This document shows positions 15,103-22,166 of a DNA stretch of 31,445 nt, piece after piece. A model generated the notes under the pieces. The model did no database searches and had not been told where the DNA came from. It worked only from the letters and a program-made list of their open reading frames with translations. The stretch is taken from contig DIQU01000058.1 of the NCBI GenBank assembly GCA_002426555.1, forward strand, positions 1 through 31,445. Reading direction: 5' to 3'. Positions within the stretch are counted from its first letter, which is position 1. Every line of letters begins with the position of its first letter. This stretch comes from Firmicutes bacterium UBA5454 (GTDB lineage Bacteria > Bacillota > Clostridia > Caldicoprobacterales > DTU083). A program made the translations under genes and the position numbers.

Positions 15103-16937
15103 AATCCCTCCCCCAGTCGCTGAATGCCGCAGCCTGTACAATTCAACCTGCAGTCTGGAGTAGTCTCAGCTTTCTGTGCTTTTTGCCATTCCATCCATAG
15201 AAATGACGCTTTGCTTACACCTGTATCAATGTGATCCCAGGGAAATACTTCGTCTTTTTTTCTGCGGCGGTAGGCATAGAACTCTGGCTGAAGATTGTTA
15301 TCTTCAAATGCCTTCTTCCATGCATCCCAATTGAAGTGCTCGGTCCATCCATCAAACCTGGCTCCATTTTGCCATGCGGACAGTAAAACCTGGCCTAAAC
15401 GCCTATCTCCTCTAGCAAATACCGCTTCCATATAACTGACTTCAGAATCGTGCCAGTTGTAGTCTACATTTTTGATTCGCAGTGCACTTCGCAAATACTG
15501 TTGTTTTTCCCGCAACTGCTCCATGGTATCCTGAGGCTCCCATTGGAAGGGAGTAAATGGTTTTGGCACAAAAGAAGAAGCGCTGATGGTAATTTTCAAG
15601 CCCTTCTGTCTTTTTTCCTTGTCAGTCTGATAATAGCAGTCCTTCACCAATTTAGCCAAATCAGCAATTCCCTTTAAATCCTCTTCCGTTTCGGTGGGCA
15701 GGCCTATCATAAAGTAGAGTTTGACACTGTTCCACCCGGAAGCGAAAGAATCAGATACAGTCTTAACTAAATCCTCTTCTGTAACACCCTTGTTGATAAC
15801 ATCACGCAAGCGCTGACTTCCTGCTTCAGGGGCAAAGGTTAAACCGGTTTTTCGCACCTTCTGCATTTCCTCGATGAACTCCTTTTCAAAGGAATCCAGG
15901 CGGAGAGACGGCAAAGACAGAGCAACTCGGTCTTCTTCAAAACGTGACATTAACTGTCTCACCAACTGTTCCAAGCCAGGATAATCACTGGAACTTAAAG
16001 AAGAAAGTGACATCTCCTCATAACCTGTGCTTCTTACCAATTTTTCAGCCAATTCCAATAGCTTTTCCGGACTTCTCTCACGGATAGGACGGTAAATCAT
16101 ACCTGCTTGACAGAAACGGCAGCCTCGGGTACATCCCCTAAATAACTCTAACATGATGCGGTCATGAACAATATCCATAAATGGGACAATGATGCGTTCT
16201 GGAAAATAAACTGAATCCATATCCCGTACTATTCTTTTAGCAACTCTCTTAGGTACTGCCGAATTGTTAGGTATTATTTCTGAAACACGACCGTCCTCCA
16301 GGTACGATACATCATAAAAACTCGGAACATAGATACCGGGAATACCTGCTGATCGCTCCAGAAAAGCATTGCGGCTTTCACCAGAATCCTTCCATTCTCC
16401 ATACAAGTCCAGAAGCTCTTCCGTCAGCTCCTCCCCTTCTCCCAGGGCAACAAGATCTACAAAGTCTGCCAGTGGTTCAACATTATAGGCACAGGGGCCT
16501 CCAACCAGAACAAAGGGATGATCTTCTCCTCTCTCCTTGGTTAAAAGAGGAATGCCGGCCAAATCCAGCATGTTCAGGATGTTGGTATAACTCATCTCAT
16601 ATTGAAGAGTGAAACCAACAATATCAAAGTTTGAAACAGGGGACTTGGTTTCAAGTGCAAATAAAGGAATGTCCTCCTGTCGCATCTTCTCCTCCATATC
16701 TACCCATGGAGCAAAAACACGCTCACAGTAAGTATCATCTCTTTCGTTCAGTTGATGATACAGAATTTTCATGCCCAGATGGGACATACCCACTTCATAA
16801 ACATCGGGAAAAGCAAAAGCGAAGCGAATTGATACCTGACTTGGATCCTTTACCACCATATTATATTCATTTCCCATATAACGTACAGGCTTGGTAACCT
16901 GTCCCATAATATGGTCTAATCTTAACTTGTCCAACAA
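15093..16937 (-). CDS. Radical SAM protein, TIGR03960 family
   Basis: A 614-residue enzyme with an N-terminal cobalamin-binding-like domain (about 30-185, with VGMSHLGMKILYHQLN and VGGPCAYN) and a radical SAM barrel. The Fe-S motif CTRGCRFC (Cys269, Cys273, Cys276) is intact. FAPEAGSQRLRDVINKG and KLYFMIGLPTETEED are typical of the B12-binding radical SAM group. The C-terminus ends with an extra cysteine cluster (CRLNCTGCG). Two TTG codons can start it (16937, 16934); GGAGGAGG lies at better spacing for the second. It is followed, with overlap, by its DUF2344 partner and then rng. The reaction is unknown. Confidence 0.93.
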   Translation of the reverse strand: MLDKLRLDHIMGQVTKPVRYMGNEYNMVVKDPSQVSIRFAFAFPDVYEVGMSHLGMKILYHQLNERDDTYCERVFAPWVDMEEKMRQEDIPLFALETKSPVSNFDIVGFTLQYEMSYTNILNMLDLAGIPLLTKERGEDHPFVLVGGPCAYNVEPLADFVDLVALGEGEELTEELLDLYGEWKDSGESRNAFLERSAGIPGIYVPSFYDVSYLEDGRVSEIIPNNSAVPKRVAKRIVRDMDSVYFPERIIVPFMDIVHDRIMLELFRGCTRGCRFCQAGMIYRPIRERSPEKLLELAEKLVRSTGYEEMSLSSLSSSDYPGLEQLVRQLMSRFEEDRVALSLPSLRLDSFEKEFIEEMQKVRKTGLTFAPEAGSQRLRDVINKGVTEEDLVKTVSDSFASGWNSVKLYFMIGLPTETEEDLKGIADLAKLVKDCYYQTDKEKRQKGLKITISASSFVPKPFTPFQWEPQDTMEQLREKQQYLRSALRIKNVDYNWHDSEVSYMEAVFARGDRRLGQVLLSAWQNGARFDGWTEHFNWDAWKKAFEDNNLQPEFYAYRRRKKDEVFPWDHIDTGVSKASFLWMEWQKAQKAETTPDCRLNCTGCGIQRLGEGLCQ

Positions 16938-16992
16938 GTGTCCTCCTCCAAAATTTTTCTTTAGTGTGGAATATATTAATTATTCGACTTAA

Positions 16993-17871
16993 CTATAGTC
17001 TTAGCAGCCTGCCTACTGATATTTGAGTGCCATGATCCAACAAGCCATTCACAATTTCACTTTCATTCAGAGTACCCAGTTCCTTCAGCTGTTCATCCAT
17101 TACCTGTATATAATGATAACGCTGCGGTATAAATTTCTTCACCACATCCTTCAAAGCCAGATTGGATATGACAGCTATGTTTCGAATAGGCAGGCTGCCC
17201 TCTTTAAGAAGGGCCTCTTTTTTATAGGTAATGTCCTTCAGCATGACATAGGTTGCATTTCTTTTCTCCTGTATGACTGAGTAAATCAAAAACCCAGACA
17301 GGATAAACAGCGAATAATTGACTACACGATAATATAAGCCATAAAGACCGGCTGTAGTCAATATTAAAGCCAGCAACAGACCCATTCCATTCGCAATCCT
17401 GGTTGCTCTCTGGATTCCCATCTGCCGGGCCAATATTGCCCGAAGCATTCTGCCTCCGTCCAATGGAAGTGCCGGCAACAGATTAAACCCTGCCAGCATA
17501 AGATTTATATTAACAAAGTCCGAATCCTGTGAAAAGGGTGTCAACCACTTTAACTGAACACCGCCGAAATAAAACAGCAAGAGCAGTACATTGGACAGTG
17601 GTCCTGCGACTGATACCAATATTTCATGAACCGGATTAAGCTCAAACAAACTTTGTATCCTAACTGCCCCTCCAAAAGGCAGCAACTCAATTTCACTCAC
17701 CTTCAGCTTCAACAGCCTGGCTGCCAGAACATGGGACATTTCATGTAAGCACAGTATGAAAAAAGCAGCGGGTAAATTATCGCTGTGTCCCGTTATCAAT
17801 AATATGACCACCAATAGCAGTAAATATTTGCTGATGTGGATATCTATATCTGATATCCTGCAAATTCGCAT
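16993..17871 (-). CDS. spoIVFB: M50 intramembrane metalloprotease, SpoIVFB-like
   Basis: Site-2-protease-type zinc peptidase of 292 residues. The zinc motif is HEMSH at 43-47, and the third ligand is Asp138 in NLLPALPLDGGRM. Hydrophobic segments surround both, and a soluble C-terminal CBS-like region follows (about 195-292). In Bacillus SpoIVFB releases the mother-cell factor sigma-K by cleaving pro-sigma-K; its position next to a SpoIVFA-like gene downstream of the min/rod cluster matches the Bacillus order. AAGGGGC precedes the ATG, five bases past the SpoIVFA-like stop. The symbol reflects family and context; some Clostridia use such proteases for other substrates. Confidence 0.85.
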   Translation of the reverse strand: MRICRISDIDIHISKYLLLLVVILLITGHSDNLPAAFFILCLHEMSHVLAARLLKLKVSEIELLPFGGAVRIQSLFELNPVHEILVSVAGPLSNVLLLLFYFGGVQLKWLTPFSQDSDFVNINLMLAGFNLLPALPLDGGRMLRAILARQMGIQRATRIANGMGLLLALILTTAGLYGLYYRVVNYSLFILSGFLIYSVIQEKRNATYVMLKDITYKKEALLKEGSLPIRNIAVISNLALKDVVKKFIPQRYHYIQVMDEQLKELGTLNESEIVNGLLDHGTQISVGRLLRL

Positions 17872-17876
17872 GCCCC

Positions 17877-18908
17877 TTACACACTCTGCCTTTCCGATAC
17901 CTGGCTGGTTCGGGTAATATGTTCCAGGGGATTGACCGGCTTGTCATCTATCCATATTTGAAAATGAAGAGTCGGTTCTCCCTTGGAAGAAGACTCCTTC
18001 ACTCCTAATTTGCCCAGCTCCTGACCTCTGCTGACTCGCTGGCCTAAATTTACATTTACCTGGCTGGTTCTCCCGTAAAAGGTAAACACTTTGTTTCCAT
18101 GATCCACCCAAATGGAAACCCCAAAAATATCATGATCTTCTATAGCTGCTACATAGCCATCGGCAGAAGCATATACCACCGCATTTTCTGCAGTTTTAAT
18201 GTCAATGCCCTGATTTGCATATACCTTGCCTGTATCCGGTAAAACCACTTGTTCCCCAAAGGAACGAATCACTTCTCCTCTTACGGGAGAGGCAAAGTCA
18301 GCAGGAGCGGACTCATCCTGTTTATTCTGTTGATACCCTTCTCCTCCCTGCCGAAATACCGACTTTATCTGATCTGGCAGAGCATCTGACACAAATTTCA
18401 ATTTTCCCAAAGCTTCATCGAAATCAAACTCCCAAGTGAGAGCCGTCCTAACCTGGTCTACAACTCCCTGGGTAAATGGAAGGGGAATGCTGTTGAGCAG
18501 GAAGATGATGAGAATCAGCACCACAGAAACCCCAATTTTGATCATAAGGGAATTATGTTGCGGAGGCTCTGCAGTTAGTCGCTGCCTTGGGCGGGGACCG
18601 CCAGCAGGTGTATACCCTGATGAAGTTCGTTCAGTGGAATAACGACTCGAGGATTTACGAGCCCGCGGTTCCAATTTTGGGGAACCCTGGAAACCCTTAG
18701 AACCCAGTGTCAAATATCTGCTTTCACGAAGAGTTGACAAACTATAGGTGCTTGGGAGACTCCGGTTTTCAATATTTCTCGACTCATCGGATACTTCGGC
18801 CCGGCTCGGATAGCTATAGCGGCTTTGATATGAGTATCGAGCTCGTTCCGAAGGTCTTTCCCTCTCTATGGTTCTGCCCTGTATGACAACAGTTTGTTTC
18901 TCCCCCAT
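17877..18908 (-). CDS. spoIVFA: SpoIVFA-like membrane protein with degenerate LytM (M23) domain
   Basis: A 343-residue single-pass membrane protein. Residues 1-120 form a basic, Arg/Ser/Tyr-rich cytoplasmic region. A helix spans 121-141 (LMIKIGVSVVLILIIFLLNS), and a LytM/M23 domain fills about 208-335 (GIDIKT, VYASADGYV, VSRGQELGKLG, LHFQIWID). The first zinc-ligand His normally before GIDI is Asn (NQGIDI), and the YxHL-type motif reads YGRTS, so peptidase activity is unlikely. That is the state of SpoIVFA, which holds and inhibits SpoIVFB during sporulation. It directly precedes the SpoIVFB-like gene. AAAGGAGG precedes the ATG. A sigma-E-like promoter lies upstream. Confidence 0.8.
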   Translation of the reverse strand: MGEKQTVVIQGRTIERERPSERARYSYQSRYSYPSRAEVSDESRNIENRSLPSTYSLSTLRESRYLTLGSKGFQGSPKLEPRARKSSSRYSTERTSSGYTPAGGPRPRQRLTAEPPQHNSLMIKIGVSVVLILIIFLLNSIPLPFTQGVVDQVRTALTWEFDFDEALGKLKFVSDALPDQIKSVFRQGGEGYQQNKQDESAPADFASPVRGEVIRSFGEQVVLPDTGKVYANQGIDIKTAENAVVYASADGYVAAIEDHDIFGVSIWVDHGNKVFTFYGRTSQVNVNLGQRVSRGQELGKLGVKESSSKGEPTLHFQIWIDDKPVNPLEHITRTSQVSERQSV

Positions 18909-18960
18909 ATCCGGTTCCTCCTTTATCTGTTCTTGTTAACTCAAGCATGTCTCCTAGAAC

Positions 18961-18989
18961 AATATATTTCAAAGAGGTACTGAATATGC
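18961..18989 (-). promoter_or_regulatory. Sigma-E-like promoter for spoIVFA-spoIVFB
   Basis: Minus strand: -35 GCATATT (18983-18989) matches the sigma-E consensus GHATATT fully. After 14 bases, -10 AATATATT (18961-18968) matches CATACAHT at 6 of 8 positions. It lies immediately after the rodA terminator and about 55 bases before the SpoIVFA-like start. Mother-cell sigma-E control of this pair is known in Bacillus. Confidence 0.6.
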
Positions 18990-18994
18990 CCCAT

Positions 18995-19020
18995 AAAAAA
19001 GAATCCCAGACTCAGGATTC
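18995..19020 (-). terminator. Terminator after rodA
   Basis: Minus-strand stem GAATCC (19015-19020) with GGATTC (19001-19006), extendable to CCTG...TGGG inside, followed by six T (complement of 18995-19000). It lies 25 bases past the rodA stop and separates the cell-shape operon from the sporulation pair. Confidence 0.8.
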
Positions 19021-19044
19021 TACCGGGAAGAAGAATCTGCGCTT

Positions 19045-20202
19045 CTAAAACTTGAGCTTTTGCCGACGCATGCCGACATTGATAACAAGAGCAAAGGAAG
19101 CCATATTGGTCCACATGGAACTCCCGCCATAGCTGATAAATGGTAACGGAATTCCCGTAATGGGCATAATTCCCATGGACATTCCGATATTTTCAAATAC
19201 ATGGAATATAATCATGGAAGCTACTCCGACACAAATATATGAACCCAGTACATCCATGGATCGACGTGCAATCCGCATGGTTCGCATGATGAGCATGTAG
19301 AACAGCAGGATAATGGCAATGCCTCCTACAAATCCCAAAGCCTCTGTGGTAACGGAATAGACAAAATCCGTATCCTTGGCAGGCAGAAAATTCAACTGGC
19401 TGAGGGAATTCCCGCTGAATAGCTCTCCCCTGCCAAATTGTCCCGTAAGCTGTCCCGAGCCAATGGATGTAATGGACTGTATTACATGGTAACCGTCTCC
19501 CAAAGGATCCATACCCGGGTTCATGTACACAAGAATTCGATATTTTTGATACTCATCAAAAAAAGCAAACCAAGCTAAAGGGATAGCAGCCAACCCAATT
19601 CCTAAAGCTATAAACAAATACTTATATTTGATTTCAGCGATAAAGAGCATGCCAACAAAGATAACAATCAAAACAAAGGCTGTCCCAAAATCCGGCTGGC
19701 GGGCGATAAAGATAAAAGGTATAGCCACGATCAATAGAAGCTTTGCCATGGTTTTTATATTATTGATTCCTGTCTCCTCTTGTTTTACCATAACTCGAGC
19801 CAGCATCAGAATAACTGCAATCTTGGAGAACTCCGAAGGCTGCATGCGAAAGGACCCAAAGGCAATCCAGCTTTGTGCGCCGCCTCCCCTTGTGCCAAAT
19901 AACTTTACTACAATTAACAGCGCAATTACCAGTAAATAAAAATATACAGACAGATCGCTAATGATATGATAGTCTATGCTGATGATTATGGACATGATTA
20001 CCAGCCCGGTAACAAAATAGATAACTTGCAGCTTGACCTGGTGCAGATTGAAGCTGTCAAAAGCCTCCAGCGCAACGCCATCTGCACCCTCAACCGGTGA
20101 ACGTGTAGCCAGCATGATTCCCACCAAGCCGAAACCTGTGAGTAAAATGATGAATAGTATTATTAAAAAATCAAAATTTCTAACCAGCTTCTTGTCAAAC
20201 AT
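19045..20202 (-). CDS. rodA: RodA, peptidoglycan glycosyltransferase (SEDS family)
   Basis: Integral membrane SEDS-family glycosyltransferase that polymerises lipid II for side-wall growth, working with the class B PBP encoded upstream (PBP2). The 385-residue product has about ten hydrophobic segments. SEDS signatures are seen: RGGGAQSWIAFGSFRMQPSE, ARQPDFGTAFV with the conserved catalytic-region Asp, PAKDTDFVYSVTTEALGFVG and GIPLPFISYGGSSMW. It is the last gene of the mre-mrdA-min-rodA run and is followed by a terminator. GGATGGAG precedes the ATG. Context and the PBP2 partner favour RodA over FtsW or SpoVE. Confidence 0.93.
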   Translation of the reverse strand: MFDKKLVRNFDFLIILFIILLTGFGLVGIMLATRSPVEGADGVALEAFDSFNLHQVKLQVIYFVTGLVIMSIIISIDYHIISDLSVYFYLLVIALLIVVKLFGTRGGGAQSWIAFGSFRMQPSEFSKIAVILMLARVMVKQEETGINNIKTMAKLLLIVAIPFIFIARQPDFGTAFVLIVIFVGMLFIAEIKYKYLFIALGIGLAAIPLAWFAFFDEYQKYRILVYMNPGMDPLGDGYHVIQSITSIGSGQLTGQFGRGELFSGNSLSQLNFLPAKDTDFVYSVTTEALGFVGGIAIILLFYMLIMRTMRIARRSMDVLGSYICVGVASMIIFHVFENIGMSMGIMPITGIPLPFISYGGSSMWTNMASFALVINVGMRRQKLKF

Positions 20203-20223
20203 GAATCTGCTCCATCCTGCAAT

Positions 20224-20514
20224 TTATCCGTTGTTTTTACCTGCATTCTTCATCCTCTTAATTGGTATGTTAGCTACCAAGGCAGAGGCATAACTGTCAT
20301 CATCCTGCTCTATTCGAGACAGGCGCAGGTCAAAACCCGCATCATCAATTTCCATATAGTTGGAAATGACCTTGCTTATATCACTCTTTATCATTTCCAG
20401 GAATTTGGGTGAAACATTTGCCCGATCATGAAGCAATACCAGCTTCAATCGTTCCTTTGCTATATCCTTGCTCTTGTTGTCTTCCTTGGTGAAAAATTTG
20501 AATAAATTCAGCAA
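20224..20514 (-). CDS. minE: Cell division topological factor MinE
   Basis: Stimulates MinD ATPase and drives pole-to-pole Min oscillation. The 96 residues show the N-terminal membrane and MinD-contact segment (NLFKFF...KDIAKERLKLVLLHDR) and the C-terminal dimerisation domain (SPKFLEMIKSDISKVISNYM and onward). It begins with TTG, preceded by AAAGGGGTG; the nearby ATG is out of frame. MinE rather than DivIVA-type placement is usual in Clostridia, in contrast to Bacillus. minCDE are consecutive. Confidence 0.95.
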   Translation of the reverse strand: MLNLFKFFTKEDNKSKDIAKERLKLVLLHDRANVSPKFLEMIKSDISKVISNYMEIDDAGFDLRLSRIEQDDDSYASALVANIPIKRMKNAGKNNG

Positions 20515-20528
20515 TGCATGTCACCCCT

Positions 20529-21332
20529 TTAATACCTTTTCTTGTTTTTGGAGAATAATTTTTGCAGCTTCTCGAAAAAAGATTCTTCTTCCAGGTCAAT
20601 CAATGGAACTTCTTCGCCCAATATCCTTTTGGCTATGTTGCGATACGCCTGTCCCGCCAGGGAAGAGCCTTCAGTTACAGCAGGTTCCCCTCGGTTGCTG
20701 GATACGATAATACGTTCATCATCAGGTACCACACCTAGAAGATCCACTCCCAGAATATCTATGGTATCTTCGATGTTCATCATATCTCCCCGCTTAATCA
20801 TGTCGGATCGCAGACGATTTATTATCAACAGCGGGTTTGAAAACTCCTGGGAGGCTAACAGCCCTATGATTCTGTCAGCATCTCTAACGGCTGAAACTTC
20901 AGGTACAGTTATAACCACAGCCTTACCTGCTCCTGCAATGGCATTTTTAAACCCCTGTTCAATTCCTGCAGGGCTGTCAATGAGGATAAAATCAAAATGC
21001 TGTTTCAGTTCCTCGCAAAGCTTTTTCATTTGCTCCGGCGTTATGGCGTTTTTATCCCGGGTCTGAGCGGCAGGCAACAGGAACAAACCTTCAAAACGCT
21101 TGTCCCGTATAAGAGCTTGCTTCAGCCTGCATACTCCTTCTATTACATCCACCAGATCGTAAACAATTCTATTTTCCAGGCCCATGACAACATCCAGGTT
21201 GCGCAGACCGATATCAGCATCAATCAATACAACTTTTTTGCCCATCAAAGCCAGAGCCGTACCAATATTGGCAGTGGTTGTGGTTTTTCCTACGCCTCCT
21301 TTTCCCGAAGTAATCACATATGCTTCTCCCAT
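20529..21332 (-). CDS. minD: Septum site-determining ATPase MinD
   Basis: Membrane-cycling ParA/MinD ATPase that carries MinC to the poles. The deviant Walker A SGKGGVGKTTTT is at 9-20, with the signature Lys11. Switch motifs VLIDADIGLRNLD and ILIDSPAGIEQG follow. The C-terminus FEKLQKLFSKNKKRY is an amphipathic membrane-targeting helix. 267 residues, normal length. AGGGGGAAAGTAAT precedes the ATG. Confidence 0.97.
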   Translation of the reverse strand: MGEAYVITSGKGGVGKTTTTANIGTALALMGKKVVLIDADIGLRNLDVVMGLENRIVYDLVDVIEGVCRLKQALIRDKRFEGLFLLPAAQTRDKNAITPEQMKKLCEELKQHFDFILIDSPAGIEQGFKNAIAGAGKAVVITVPEVSAVRDADRIIGLLASQEFSNPLLIINRLRSDMIKRGDMMNIEDTIDILGVDLLGVVPDDERIIVSSNRGEPAVTEGSSLAGQAYRNIAKRILGEEVPLIDLEEESFFEKLQKLFSKNKKRY

Positions 21333-21382
21333 ATTACTTTCCCCCTATGTCATTATCAAAAGTATATTTTTGGCAGCATCTG

Positions 21383-22060
21383 TCACAAAACAGAGTCTGC
21401 CGGTTTTCCTTTTCCCGGAAGGTATGGCTCAATGAACAGCTGATTCTCCTTGATAAAGGCAAGCTCCGGGTAGGAAGGCGTTTCCGTTTCTCCCTCCGGT
21501 GCGCGGGTTATGTAACCGGAAATACGAAGCTGGGTAGCTCTCAGGCTGTATGCAGCTACTATGGCATTGTGATTGCCGGTCGCCCCCGCATGGGCAATAC
21601 CGCGTAATATACCAAGAACCAGTATATTACCACCTGCAATGACCTCTCCTCCCGGATTGACATCTCCTATAACCACGACATTTCCTTCATAAAAGATGCG
21701 CTGGCCGCTTCGCACAGTTCCTCGTACAAAGCGGGTCATTCCCTCTTCAATACCTTCAAAGGAGTTGTAGTTATCTTCAGCAAGCGGATCCTTCTGCTCA
21801 GCAGGCAGCTGTTCCTCTTTGAACTCTACGGTACCCGGCGTCATATACTGGGAAAACAGATCTATGAGCTGTATTTGCTCCTCTGGATGAAATTTCCTGC
21901 CGATGAAGGATAAATTCACCGTTGCTCCCTCAAAAAAGGGTTTTCCTTTTTTCAGTTTTTCTGCTGTTCCTTTAAGCACTTCAGCCAATTGGACACTATG
22001 AGCGACATATATACGCAGCCCATTTCGAGTGCCCTTAAAAACAACCGGTTGTTCGATCAT
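21383..22060 (-). CDS. minC: Septum formation inhibitor MinC
   Basis: FtsZ assembly inhibitor. The 225-residue protein has an N-terminal FtsZ-interacting domain (about 1-105) and a C-terminal right-handed beta-helix (about 110-200: GTVRSGQRIFYEGNVVVIGD, then GAHAGA-type turns as GIAHAGATGN). The C-terminal part binds MinD, encoded next. The linker is acidic. Between minC and the upstream PBP2 gene lie 106 AT-rich bases with no clear promoter or terminator, so co-transcription is likely. Confidence 0.95.
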   Translation of the reverse strand: MIEQPVVFKGTRNGLRIYVAHSVQLAEVLKGTAEKLKKGKPFFEGATVNLSFIGRKFHPEEQIQLIDLFSQYMTPGTVEFKEEQLPAEQKDPLAEDNYNSFEGIEEGMTRFVRGTVRSGQRIFYEGNVVVIGDVNPGGEVIAGGNILVLGILRGIAHAGATGNHNAIVAAYSLRATQLRISGYITRAPEGETETPSYPELAFIKENQLFIEPYLPGKGKPADSVL

Positions 22061-22166
22061 CCTTTATATTACCTCGCTGTCCTGATTTTAAATGAAATAG
22101 ATATACATCCTTCTTCTTATTCTACAAATTCATACAAATTCCTTTATTATTGCCATAATTGCATGA

